A stretch of 64,000 nucleotides of DNA from Humulus lupulus. Taxonomy: Eukaryota; Streptophyta; Magnoliopsida; Rosales; Cannabaceae. The DNA lies in the NCBI RefSeq assembly GCF_963169125.1, contig NC_084802.1:13950896-14014895 (forward strand). The letters are read 5' to 3'. Position numbers and translations under genes: made by a program. Of this stretch, positions 1 through 10,738 are shown in pieces. Every line of letters starts with the position of its first letter. Position 1 is the first letter of the stretch. The notes beneath the pieces are model-generated. The model did not search any database. It worked only from the letters and a program-made list of their open reading frames with translations, and was not told the DNA's origin.

Positions 1-724
1 CCATGATCGGCCTACCTATGGTGCTAACCAAAGCACTAAGACATTTGCTACCCCAATATTGGAGCCCTAAATCTTGAAGGCGAATCCAAAGCGGGACAGT
101 ACGAACCAGACGGACTGCACTCAAGTCCGTTGTCCAAGGCCTAACTATGACCGGCTTCCTATCAAAATGGATAAGGCCATGTTCAAGGACATGATCTCTT
201 GTAGCATCATCATTGAACTTTACCATTGTTAACCCCATGGTCATTCTAGCTATCTGAGCTATCCCTAGGTGACCCCAAACCCTCTTGATGAAACCTTCAA
301 AAACAGCCATAGGAGGATTGGCTCCCAACACCATACATATGACTGCTGAACTCCAGTTTGCAGATTGCATTTTAACCTCCTCAGCATCAATTTGAGCAAA
401 CTTCCGACCTTCTCTGAAAATAGGTTCAGTGAATTCAAGCTTCTGATCTGAAAAAGAGAGATTACCAGTCTGAAATTTCTGCCATTGCTTCTGAGCTGAA
501 GCCTGAAAATCGTTCGTCTCCACCTTGTCAGCCCATGACATTTGTTTGAAAATCGAATCACCCTTATCTGAATCCTCAATCAAGCCTTCGTGAGGCTCAA
601 CTTCTATATCGTCCAGCCCAACGTCTTCAACACTATGACGAACCCCTAAATCTTCAAGTCCGACTTCGACTTCCCCTGTACCAGCCGCATTCTTGCATAA
701 CTCCACTCGAGGCTCTACTGATAC
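1..724 (-). CDS. Partial DUF4283 protein, LINE ORF1-like, open at the window edge
   Basis: The minus strand is open from about 724 to base 1, about 240 codons with no stop. The first part is acidic and linker-like. From about 400 leftwards the translation has the DUF4283 pattern: a conserved Trp, then ANPPMAVFEGFIKRVWG, then VPLWIRLQDLGLQYW. In plants this domain is typical of the Gag-like ORF1 of L1-type LINEs, a nucleic-acid-binding protein, often followed by a zinc knuckle that would lie outside the window. The reading starts abruptly at the junction with element A and no initiator ATG is visible upstream, which fits a 5'-truncated LINE inserted into the 3' region of A in the same orientation. 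It could also be a domesticated or captured DUF4283 gene. The domain call is strong; the LINE origin is inferred. Confidence 0.75.
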
Positions 725-1838
725 AATTTCTTTAAATATTGACTTATATATGCTTTACATTTCTTGGCTCGAAATATTTTGCACACTTTATATGGATGAA
801 TCACTTATGTTTATTTATTCATACAAACATATTGTGGATTTAGGCTCGAAGCTCAATGCATTCATGCATAGTTTGTTCAAATTATCCGCTTCCGACCTCG
901 TTATTTTTCAAAGTTGGATATTACTTTAACCATGAACCCGAAAGTACTTATATGGTATGTAATGTGAATGATTTGGTTATATCTTTTTTGCTTAGTCACT
1001 TTTCCTCATCCTCGGTCTTTGCTCCAAGGTTAAGAGTTCGAAACTATTTTTCTTTAAGACATTCCAGCCTCGATCTCGATTTATCTCGAAGTAGGTTTAG
1101 GTTCCTACTTATCGTCGATTAGTTTTTTTTTTTGGCTGGTTTGTTCCAAACCTGTTAAGTTTGCACATTTGGTTAACTCCAAACGTTTTCTGTTTTTGAT
1201 AATTCGGTTATGTCCGAACTATCTAAGCTCGCGTATCTGGTTATATCCAAATACTTCATGTTTTTGATAACTCGGTTATGTCCGAACTATCTAAGCTCGC
1301 GTATCTGGTTATATCCAAATACTTCATGTTTTTGATAACTCGGTTATGTCCGAACTATCTAAGCTCGCGTATCTGGTTATATCCAAATACTTTATATATT
1401 TTTGATGACTTGGTTATGTCCGAACTATCTAAGCTCGCGTATCTGGTTATTTCCAAATACTTCATGTTTTTGATAACTCGGTTATGTCCGAACTATCTAA
1501 GCTCGCGTATCTGGTTATATCCAAATACTTTATATATTTTTGATAACTCGGTTATGTCCGAGCTATCTAAGCTCGCGTATCTGGTTATATCCAAATACTT
1601 CATATATTTTTTATTTTTTAAGCTGATGGTATATATACCAATGATGTCCCCTTAATATCTTATGAGTGTGACCATAGGTTATTAAATTAAGAGAGATTGC
1701 AAAAATAAAAAATAAAAAGAGATAATATACTGAATGAAATAAATCTTTATTTGATGGAAATCAAAGAGCAAACAAACTAATACAAATAGAAACTCATGGT
1801 TATAGGCAACACTTTTCCTACACTACTGATAGTAAGGT
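725..1838 (-). other. 3' non-coding region of element A
   Basis: About 1.1 kb downstream of the integrase stop. It aligns by eye with 28649-29560 of element B: both have a stretch of T or A, the tandem-repeat block, a conserved stretch with CTCATAACCTTAAGG-like text, and the CATTGA...CGAGC block near the end. Short open frames here on the plus strand (for example 1278-1655) only reflect the repeat. The antisense gene seen at this end of elements B and D would lie further left, outside the window. Confidence 0.7.
1197..1613. repeat. 68-70 bp tandem repeat, about six copies
   Basis: The word CGGTTATGTCCGAACTATC recurs with starts near 1205, 1273, 1341, 1411, 1479 and 1549, a period of 68 to 70 bp. 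Each monomer also has AAGCTCGCGTATCTGGTTAT followed by ATCC. Copies are nearly identical, so expansion is recent relative to the element. A more degenerate copy precedes it at about 1135-1196. Element B has only a few diverged copies in the same place. Tandem repeats downstream of pol are a known feature of Tat/Ogre elements and can seed satellites. Confidence 0.92.
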
Positions 1839-4800
1839 CTAAGGTGTTCGCCATTCCATGCTCGTGGTACCATGCTCCCGTCCAAATCTTGCAAGTTTGT
1901 ACACACCGAGATGGATGATTGACTCTATCTGGTATGGTCCTTCCCAATTCGGCCCGAGCACCCCAGCTGCTGGATCTCGCGTTGCCAAGAATACGTGTCT
2001 CAACACCAGATCTTCCATTCTGAACTTTCGATCTCGAACCCTCTTGTTAAAATACTTGATAGTTCGTTGCTGGTAAGCAGCGTTTCTCTGCTGAGCCTCT
2101 TCTCTCTTTTCTTCAATCAAGTCTAAGGTTTCCTCGAGCTGAGTATGGTTTGAACTTTGATCGTAAACCTGAGTTCGGATCGTTGGGATTTCGACCTCGA
2201 TGGGCAACAATTCCTCGCAGCCGTATGCTAGAGAGAACGGGTATGCCCTGTTGATGTTCGAGCTGTGGTTCTATATCCCCAAAGGACTTGGGGCAATTCT
2301 TCGGGCCACCGCCCCTTCGCTTCCTCCAACTTTTTCTTCAGAGAACTTTTGAGAGTTTTGTTTACAGCCTCGACCTGGCCATTCGCTTAAGGGTGGGCTA
2401 CTGATGAGAAACTCTTTATTATGCCGTTCTTTTCACAAAAGTTGGTGAACAAGTCGCAATCGAACTGGGTTCCATTGTCGGATACGAGCTTCCTTGGTAC
2501 CCCATATCGGCACACGATGCTTTTTACCACGAAATCAAGGATCTTTTTTGAAGTTATAGTCACCAATGGTTCAGCCTCCGTCCACTTTGTGAAGTAATCC
2601 ACGGCGACCACAGCATATCTTACTCCGCCCTTACCAGTCGGGAGAGAGCCTATGAGGTCGATGCCACATACCGCGAAAGGCCATGGGGAAGTCAACATGG
2701 TTAGTTCGGATGGTGGTGCTCGGGGTATTGTGGAGAATCTCTGGCATTTGTCACATTTTTTCACGTATTCGAAAGAATCTGTTTTGATGGTTGGCCAGAA
2801 GTATCCTTGACGTATGATCTTCTTGGACAGGCTATGCCCCCCGGTGTGATCTCTGCAGAACCCTTCATGAATTTCTTCAATGATTTTTTTAGCTTCGGGA
2901 GGGGTTACGCACCTAAGTAACGGCATGGAATATCCCCTTATGTATAGCTTTCCGTCCAAAATGGTGTAACGGGGAAGTTGATACATCAACTTTCGAGCCT
3001 GGTTCCAATCTTTTGGAAGAAATCCATTTTTGAGATAATCAACTATCGAAGTCATCCAGGTCGGTTCTGTTTCGATCATACACACATCTTCCTCTTCTGG
3101 CTCGTTAATGCTAGGTGCTGATAAGTGTTCTATGGGTACAACATTCAGCTCTTCATTTTCGGCGGATGTGGCGAGCCGAGCTAAGGCATCTGCATTTGAG
3201 TTCCGTTCTCGGGGAACCTGTTCGATTGCATAAAACTCGAAATACTCCAATGCGGATTTTTCCTTCTCCAGATAAGCTGCCATTCTTGTGCCACGAGCCT
3301 GGTATTCTCCTAGGATTTGATTAACCACGAGCTGGGAGTCACTGTAGCAATGTATAGCTTTAGCTTTGAGCTCCTTTGCTATGCGAAGTCCCGCGAGTAG
3401 AGCCTCGTATTCGGCCTCATTATTCGATGCTCTAAAGCCAAATCTTAAGGCAGAATGGAATCTACTCCCTGCGGGGGTAACCAGAATGACCCCTGCCCCC
3501 GCTCCATTTTCATTTGATGAGTCGTCGACGTAAAGTTTCCACAGCTCGTGGGCCGTGGTTATTACCTCGTCGTCGGCTATTCCAGTACATTCCACTATGA
3601 AGTCCGCCAATGCCTGTGCCTTAATGGTCGTTCTCGGGTGGTAGGTGATCTCGAACTGTCCGAGCTCAACAGCCCATTTAAGAAGTCGACCTGAAGCTTC
3701 TGGTTTAGACAAGACTTGCCTAAGCGGTTGATCAGTCAGCACATGGATGGGATGCGCCTGAAAGTAGGGGCGGAGTTTTCGAGACGAATGAATTAAACTG
3801 AGCGCGAGTTTCTCCATCAATGGGTATCTTGACTCTACCCCCAGTAATCTTTTACTGATGTAGTAGACGGTTCTTTGCACCTTTTCTTCTTCTCAAATGA
3901 GCACTGCCCTTATCGCGTGTTCGGTGGTTGAAAGGTATAGGTACAGTATTTCTCCCGTTTCAGGTTTCGACAGGATGGGTGGTTCTGCAAGGTGCTTTTT
4001 GAGCTCCTGAAAAGCCAGCTCGCATTCCTCCGTCCATTCAAATTTCTTACCTCCCCATAATAAGTTAAAAAATGGAAGGCCACGATCCGTAGACTTCGAG
4101 ATGAATCTACTTAGGGCTGCCATCCTGCCAGTCAAGCTTTGGACATCTTTGTGCCTCCGAGGCGAAGGCATGTCAATCAGGGCCTTGATCTTGTCGGGAT
4201 TAGCCTCGATTCCACGAGAGTTTACAATAAAGCTCAGAAACTTTCCTGAAGATACCCCAAAAGTGCACTTCTGAGGATTTAGCTTCATGTTATACTTCCT
4301 GAGCACGCCGAAGCACTCTTCGAGGTCATCAACATGGTTCTTGTTAAGTCGAGACTTGACAAGCATGTCATCAACATAAACCTCCATGTTGTTCCCTATT
4401 TGTTCTGAAAACATCATGTTTACGAGCCGCTGATATGTGGCTCCAACATTCTTGAGCCCGAATGGCATGACATTATAGCAGTATAGCCCTTTATCCGTTA
4501 TAAAGCTCGTATGTTCTTGGTCGGGGGCATGCATGGGAATCTGGTTATATACAGAATAGACATCCATGAACGACATCAGGCCGTGCCCCGCCGTGGCATC
4601 TACGAGCTGGTCAATCCTCGGTAGCGGAAAACAGTCTTTTGGGCAAGCTTTGTTGAGATCTGAATAGTCAATACAGGTTCTCCACGTCCCATTGGGCTTT
4701 GGGACCAACACCGGATTGGCTACCCAGTCAGGGTAAAAGGCATCCCTAATGAATCGGTTTGCCTTTAACCTGTCGACCTCCTCCTTCAGTGCTTTCTTTC

Positions 4801-4954
4801 TGTCTTCGTCCAGCTGTCTTCGCTTTTGCTGCTTCGGGGGGAAGCTTTTGTCTATGTTCAGTGCGTGGCTTGCTATATTCGGGCTTATCCCCACCATGTC
4901 TGAGTGTGACCACGCGAAGACATCCTGGTTTTTCTTCAAAAAGCAAATTAATTG
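1839..4954 (-). pseudogene. pol: pol of element A: RT, RNase H, archaeal-type RNase H, integrase
   Basis: One frame runs from just after the gag-pro stop (4955-4957) to about 2250, then a one-base shift leads into the last part (2210-1839). Visible domains are reverse transcriptase with YVDD at 4367-4378; a first RNase H in which the usual catalytic Asp region reads YLYLSTT and looks inactive; a second, archaeal-type RNase H starting YVDDSSNENGAGAG near 3530, with the expected SNNEAEYEAL and YSDSQLV acidic sites; and integrase with an HHCC finger (H...H near 2840-2870, CDKC near 2750), core Asp residues in GIDLIG and SDNGTQFD, and a C-terminal NWEGPYQI motif. Two nonsense changes, TGA at 3893-3895 for a conserved Arg and TAA at 2387-2389 for a conserved Gln, together with the frameshift near 2240, make it non-functional. 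The dual RNase H is diagnostic of the Tat branch. Confidence 0.92.
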
Positions 4955-4957
4955 CTA
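4949..4957 (-). promoter_or_regulatory. Leaky-stop (readthrough) context TAG-CAA-TTA between gag-pro and pol
   Basis: On the minus strand the gag-pro frame ends AAA TAG, and pol continues in the same frame with CAA TTA ATT. STOP-CAR-YYA is the known tobamovirus-type readthrough consensus. Element B has TAA-CAA-CTA at exactly the same codon (25534-25542). A stop kept at one codon with two different stop triplets and a conforming context suggests a programmed control of the Gag:Pol ratio and not decay. Function is inferred. Confidence 0.6.
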
Positions 4958-7900
4958 TTTTGTCTCATCTGGGAGGTGTTTTCCGACATTCACCTTTTTC
5001 GAAGGATCAGCTTCCTCGAGCTGAACTTCTTCGAGTTCCTCTAAAGGTTCGAGGTCAGCTCTCTCCTCAATTCTTGGATCAATCTCTTCGTCAACCTGTA
5101 GGATCGTTCCGTCTTTGTTTTGTAAGATGACGAGTGCTTGTGTGCTCGTCTGTTTCTTTCCTCTCAGGGAGATGCTGTAGCACTCCCTCCCTGCTAACTG
5201 GTCTCCTTTCAATGTCCCGACTCCGCTAGGGGTTGGGAACTTAAGGGCCAGATGCCTTATTGATGAAACTGCCCCCAGCCCGGCCAGGGCGGGTCTCCCG
5301 AGCAGCACATTGTAGGCTGATGGTAAGTCTACTACCACGAACTCCATCATCTTGGTTGCTGAGACTGGGTAGTCTCCCAAGGTCACGGGGAGCTCGTTGG
5401 ATCCCATGCAGGCAGTTCCTTCTCCTGAAAAGCCATACAAAGTAGTTGCACACGCTTTCAGGTCGCGAAGGGAGAGTCCCATCTTCTCGAGGGTTGCTTT
5501 GTAAAGGATGTTGACTGAGCTCCCATTATCTATGAGAACTTGGTGGACCCTTTTGTTGGCCAGCTGAAGAGTAATGACCAGCGGATCGTGGTGAGGAAAC
5601 TGGACATGGGATGCGTCTTCCTCGGTGAAGGTTATTGGATGTGTCTCAATCCTCTGACTTTTGGGAGCCCTAGGTTCGGGTTCATAAGGAGACCCGTTCC
5701 CAATCTTCAGCTCGTTAACATATCTCTTTTGGGCGTTCCTGCCCACTCCTGCGAGATGAGGCCCTCCCGAGATGGTTATTAAATCCTCTCCATCTATCGG
5801 CGGGGGCCTGTCTTCTTCCCGAGCTCGGGAACTATTGTTTTGTGTCGCCGAAGGCGCGGCTACTTTCTGGCTCGCGGCTGCCTGACTAGTATTCTGGTTT
5901 TTGACATATTGTCGGAAGTAACCTCTCGAGATCAATCCTTCGATCTCGTCCTTCAGTTGTCGGCATTCATCGGTTGTATGGCCAGTGTCTCTGTGGAACC
6001 GGCAATACTTACTGGAATCCCTTTTGGATTTTTTATTTCTCATCGGGTCTGGATGCCTAAAGGGGACCTGGTTTTCATTAGCCAGGTATATGTTCTCCCG
6101 AGACTCATTGAGCTCGGTGTATACTTTATACACAGAGAAATACCTCTCCCCTTTCTTTTTCTTTCCTCCCTCGGCTTCGGGGTTACTTCCTTCGTTCTTT
6201 TTCCTCTTGGAGGGGTTCTCCGTGGCAGGCTTTGGAGCTGTTGGGTCCGCCGAGGTTGAGGAAGAGTTGATGTTTATCGTTGTAGTTTCGGGCTGGGAAG
6301 TTGCATTGAGCGTCGACCTCGCTTCCTCTACATTGACAAACCTCTGCGCTCGTCTGTTGAACTTGGTTATTGACCTTACCGGTTTCCCTTGCATATCGTC
6401 CCAAAGGGCACTTCCCGGCAATACACCAGCTCGGATAGCCATTAGGTGCCCACTGTCATCCACGTCTCGAGCTTGAGCGACTTCCAGATTAAATCTTGTT
6501 AGGTAACTTTTTAGTGTTTCGCCCGGCTGTTGTCGGACGTTAGTTAAGGTGGATGCCTCTGGTCTGACCCCCATCATTGCTCTGAACTACTTCTCAAAGT
6601 CTTTAGACAACTGCTCCCAAGAAGTTATTGAGTGTCTCTTACATTTTTCGAACCAACTTTTTGCAGGTCCTGCCAATGATGTTGGAAACAACATGCACCT
6701 GAGCTCGTAACCCACGTTACTGGCTCTCATGATAGTGTTGAACGTGCTCAGGTGACTACACGGGTCGACCTTTCCTTCGAACGTTGGGACGTGAGGGATC
6801 CGGAACCCTTGAGGAAATGGAGTACTGGAAATATGAGGAGCAAATGGCTCGAGCTCCTCGTCAGAGTCCTCATATCGACCATTTCCTCGTTCATTCTTCA
6901 AAATCCTAAAGGCTTTTTCAAGCTGATCGATTCTTTCTTGGACTGGGTCCGTAGGAGGTACTGTCTAGAATCGGCTGTCATCGATCACAATCCCAGGCTC
7001 GCGTCTCCGCATGGGATCTCTACGCCTATTCAAGCGATTCCTCAAGTCAGGATTCGTTTGGTCACCATTACCCAGACTCTGATTCAGGCGGTCTCGCAGG
7101 TCGTGACGATTTTTGCGGCTTCCGGTATTCTTACAACCTCGGTCATGCTTGCTGACCGACCTGGTCTCTCCGGACTCATCACTGGTAAAACTCATTGCTT
7201 GGTTATTTCGTGATGGATTCTTCTCACGTCGCCTCGTCTCCGCCGTGCGAGACCGAGACGTCTGACTTTTCTCAGATGGGGCACCTCTCCGCTCCTGGAA
7301 AGTCTCCCCGTTTCCTTGTCTTCCCCCCGCACGCCCTTCATCCTGATCTCGAACGGGTTGAGCGTTCCTGCGGGGGGGCGAAGGATATCTTATGGGTGAT
7401 GGAGGGAACCGTATAGGTGACGGTGGCTGCCACCCTTGTCGCGGCCTAGAGGGTCCAGAATTCGCCCGAGATGGGTCGGTCGCATTTGGTGCGCTCCCAG
7501 GAACCTGAGTCCGAGCCTCTGCAGGGGTTCGGTTATTCTTAGTTCCTGCAGGCACTTCCACAGGCGGGTTAGCCGGGGCCCGAGGTCGAGTACTCCTCTG
7601 GGGCCTAGGTGGAGCGGATGGCTCTGCTGGTGCCGGAGGTTGTGTCGGCCTTCTTGTGGCAGCATCTTTTCGTGGACGCCCACGGGGTCTACGGGGAGGA
7701 ACATGCACGTCCCTTGGAGGAGGGACTTGGTTTTCGCGCGGTGGCGGGGGCTGAGCCACCTGCGCCTCTACGGCCATCCTTGTCAACTCCTCATTCCGTT
7801 TGTTGGCCTCTGCCAACAGTTGTTTCAATTGCCGGTTTTCAAGTTCCACAATAGGAACGTACCGCTCCGGATTGTAGTACATATCCTCATCTCTTGGTGG

Positions 7901-8023
7901 AGGAGGTGGTCCCCGGGAATCAGAAGACCCACTTCTCTCTTCAACATCCGGGTTCTCCATTGGTTGTTTTCCAGGACGTCTTGGGTAATTTTCCTCAGGT
8001 GTGTTCTGATTGTTTGTGGCCAT
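4955..8023 (-). pseudogene. gag: gag-pro of element A
   Basis: A single frame of 1,023 codons starting at ATG 8021-8023, about 30 bases inside the primer site. Residues 57-90 form a likely coiled coil. Residues 112-119 (RPRGRPRK) are an AT-hook-like motif, followed by a Pro/Arg-rich tail with SPIRFPPSPIRY. The Gag core contains ELRCMLFPTSLAGPAKSWFE and RQQPGETLKSYLTRF (about 6720-6480). A zinc knuckle of CHHC form (C-x2-H-x4-H-x4-C) lies at 5963-6004, after basic Lys-rich stretches. The aspartic protease has VLIDNGSSVNIL near 5500-5535, with DNG replacing the common DSG or DTG. Two stops interrupt the frame, TAG at 6965-6967 and TAG at 6587-6589; element G has CAG at both places, so both are C-to-T changes. 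The final stop at 4955-4957 looks genuine. Confidence 0.92.
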
Positions 8024-8049
8024 GACTTTTTCAGGGATGAATGCTTAAG

Positions 8050-8071
8050 GCTCTCAATAAAAGCACCAAAC
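8050..8071 (-). other. Primer-binding site region of element A
   Basis: Directly inside the 5' LTR. On the minus strand it contains TTTGGTGCTTT followed by ATTGAGAGC, the same string found after the LTR in elements B, D and G apart from one base. The TGG start fits the CCA end of a tRNA; I did not assign the tRNA. Confidence 0.7.
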
Positions 8072-8868
8072 TGTTGATGCAGTTTTTCGTCAATCAGTGA
8101 AAGAAGAGCACGTAAACAACAAACAGTAATGACCAATTAAAATATAACAACACAAAACACGATTTTTACGTGGTTCAGCAGTTAAATCTGCCTAGTCCAC
8201 GAGTCTCTGTTATTAAACTCAAGATTATCTCTGAAAATTCTTAAGCATGAATTCCTCAGAGTTTTCTCTCAAGGTTTAGAACTTCGGTCCTTTACAATGG
8301 TGCATGACCTCTCTATTTATAGAGAAGGTTGCAGAGTACTATCCCACATATTTTGGGTAGTTACTCTTTTTGTGTAAATAAAATAAATGGCTTTAAATGC
8401 CTATAATCAGATATAAAAGGAAACGTCTCTTGAAGACCAGGGGTGTATAACTAACCAAATAATATCCCACAACTTTAGGGGATTTACAGTAATAAATGAA
8501 GATTACGTCTCTTATGGACAACACTTATAGATATTCACGGTTTTTATCATATATCTCCAAGGCCTTAGCCTCCCAAGTTTCTCGTCAGTTTTCGAGCTAA
8601 TGACGACTCCCGAGGTCACACGACTTTCGAGATCGTATGTGCGTCGAGCTCGGAACCCCTGATCCGAGGTCATCCCTGAGGATAGATGCTTCTCCGGAGC
8701 TACCTTTTCGAGATCGTGAACACTTCGAGGTCACCATATTCGAGGTCGTCTCAGTCTTGTAGGCTCGATATTTAGTCCTGGAGCATACTCTAAACCTTAC
8801 GAGTCCATTCGTTTGTGAATCCAACTTTCGAGGTTACGTTTAACATAGCTCGAAATCTGGGTATAACA
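8072..8868 (-). repeat. 5' LTR of element A (797 bp)
   Basis: On the plus strand it starts TGTTGATGCAG and ends GGGTATAACA, so on the element strand it runs TGTTATACCC...CATCAACA with TG/CA ends. It is homologous to the LTRs of element B (819 and 807 bp). The U3 part (about 8580-8860) is rich in CGAGGTC and CGAGATCG words. A TATA box and AT-rich R/U5 follow. The last 20 or so bases can fold into a hairpin. Confidence 0.9.
8311..8324 (-). promoter_or_regulatory. TATA box of the element A LTR
   Basis: CTCTATAAATAGAG on the minus strand, a palindromic TATA box. The same motif is at the equivalent place in the 5' LTR of element B (16341-16354), and as CGCTATAAATAGAG in its 3' LTR. It marks the U3 promoter, with transcription expected to start about 25-30 bases further into the LTR. 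Confidence 0.7.
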
Positions 8869-10498
8869 ACATATAATATATAATATTTTGTTATCATTGT
8901 CAAAATAAAAACCTATAATAAATTTAAACTTAAACAAAAATAAATTGTTTAATTAATTAAAATAGGATATTTTATGATAATTAAAATAATTAAATCATAT
9001 TTATTTAAAAATAATAAAAATATACATATCATTTTTTTTATCTTATAAATTGGTCTGATAGTTTGTTTTTTATCAAGTTATTGAAATTCTTTTTCTTTAT
9101 AAAATTCACTAAAAGATATTGTGAAATACATTAGAAACTAAAAATAGTTGTTGTATGTATACTAATGTCTACACTATGACTTTTTCTATTCTTATTTTAT
9201 TTCTATTATTAATTTCTTTTAAATATTATTATAATTTATATATATATGTATATATTATGTAACCATGTAAATATATACATATCTATGTTAATATTGTGTT
9301 TAGATGCTATATATATATAGATAGATTATTCATATAAATATTTATATATATTATAAAATTATAATTTGTTTTATTATATATATTTTTAAAAAATAGTAAA
9401 TTAGTTTTTATCAAAATAATAGACAATATTTATAATTTTAAAATTAAATGATGGACAATATTTAAAATTATATATATAACTGAATGTTTCGGTAAACATG
9501 TTTTTTTTTTCTGAAATGTTTCAACATGTTGAAATATGTTGGGGATATATTGAAATATATTGAATTTCACTCCTATATATTTAGAGATCATTCAAACAAA
9601 AAAATTCAGATAGTATACATCTCAAAATTAATTGGTATGGACAGAATAACTTATATGGGACACATATGAATAAATTTATGATTATTCAATTAAAATTGAA
9701 ATTAAAATATAATTTTTAATTAATATTTTGTATTATAAATTTTATATTTCTTATTTTTCCCAAATGAGGCTTACAAATATCTACAAACAGACTGTGTTAC
9801 AGGATATTAAATATATATACATATAAAAAGTATATATTGCGATGTATATCTTTATCTTTATGTTTATCTTTTGGAAATAGTAAGTAGACTTATATGGCTG
9901 AAATTTAGTCAATAGATTTTGGAAATATAAGTATTAGCACGTGTTGTATTATATATGTAATCGAGTATGGGTTCCAGTGATGAGGATCAGCATAATGTCC
10001 CATAATCATAGTTATGGGTACTTAGTTCTTGTTACTGTTATAGTGTTGTGTTTATTAAAAGTCAAGGACCATGTAATGAGTAATAAAGAAGAATTTATTG
10101 ATACTTCTTTTGCTTTAATTTTAATATATAAATATATATAATGTCGTTTGCTATGTTGAGGTCAGATTTCGTCATATTCACTTGATTTTCTAAGATCACC
10201 TTTTAGTTTGATAAAGAGTACAACACAAGTTTTAATAATTTGGTATGGATTTATGAGCATGTGTTGTGACATTGGTGTTTTGTGTACCATGATGCCATTC
10301 CATGAAGATATGAAGAAAGTAAGTCCGGATTTAGGCCGCACCACACTAGCTAGCTTCGAATGCTGCTACCGTTGGTACAGTGTTTCTTTGCATCGCGATG
10401 CTGCCTTGAAACCTAATTTTGAAGTTAAACTTTAGCCATCGCAATATCTTCGTTAGAGGGGGTGTTCTAACTTCATTTTTTTTATTGGTTATTTTGTA
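8869..10498. other. AT-rich spacer with no supported gene
   Basis: Strongly AT-rich with TA-dinucleotide runs (for example 9230-9320) and no domain I recognise. Two short open frames (9941-10141 and 10208-10435) have no homology that I can see. A polypurine-like run, GAGGGGG followed by TGTTCTAAC near 10455, resembles the junction of a copia 3' end with an LTR, so part of this may be an old copia remnant; I cannot prove it. Confidence 0.5.
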
Positions 10499-10503
10499 CT
10501 CTA

Positions 10504-10674
10504 TTTAGGATATTAGTTTACCTTTGTGTATAGTTAACCTACCTTATCCTTACTTATGGTTAGTTATACTAACCTTTTTCCCCTACTGATTATATATGTA
10601 CTCCCATCAGCTTTTGTAATACAATAATACAAGAAATCATTTTTTGTCACTCTCTCTGAATATATTTCCTAATA
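10504..10674 (+). repeat. 5' LTR of the copia element (171 bp)
   Basis: Matches 15027-15177. Relative to the 3' copy it has lost one base at the start (TTTAGGA instead of TATTAGGA) and carries about 20 extra bases after CCCC near 10581. It ends TTTCCTAATA. Confidence 0.93.
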
Positions 10675-10687
10675 TGGTATCAGCCAG
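10675..10687 (+). other. Primer-binding site of the copia element
   Basis: TGGTATCAGCCAG begins right at the LTR end. Its first nine bases match the initiator tRNA-Met complement typical of copia elements (TGGTATCAGAGC). Confidence 0.85.
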
Positions 10688-10738
10688 AACACAACCCCAA
10701 ACCGGTTCTTCAACCCTTCCATCTCCTTCGCTTCTCCC

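Larger units (their letters stand above)
725..8868 (-). mobile_element. Element A: Tat-type Ty3/gypsy retrotransposon, 3' end interrupted or lost
   Basis: Read on the minus strand the order is 5' LTR (8868 to 8072), primer site, gag-pro (8023 to 4955), pol (4954 to 1839) and a non-coding 3' region down to about 725. No second LTR lies within the window: the LTR text seen at 8072-8868 does not recur between 1 and 1838. The 3' region matches the equivalent part of element B (28649-29560) until about 730 and then changes abruptly into the DUF4283 fragment. The best explanation is a LINE insertion, with the rest of the 3' region and the 3' LTR beyond the left edge; a deletion is the alternative. 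The base run after the LTR (ACATA, 8869-8873) is the expected target-site copy on this side. Element A is the best copy in the window for reading the family's coding frames. Confidence 0.9.

Noticed and set aside
1278..1655. 125-codon ORF with internal repeats
   Set aside because: It is only the 68-70-bp tandem repeat in one frame, on the strand opposite to the element's coding strand.
5540..6476. Plus-strand ORFs opposite gag-pro of A
   Set aside because: Shadows of the real minus-strand frame; mirrored ones appear opposite G at 62977-63865 for the same reason.
9941..10435. Two short plus-strand ORFs in the AT-rich spacer
   Set aside because: No recognisable domain, no splice or promoter support, and lengths expected by chance.
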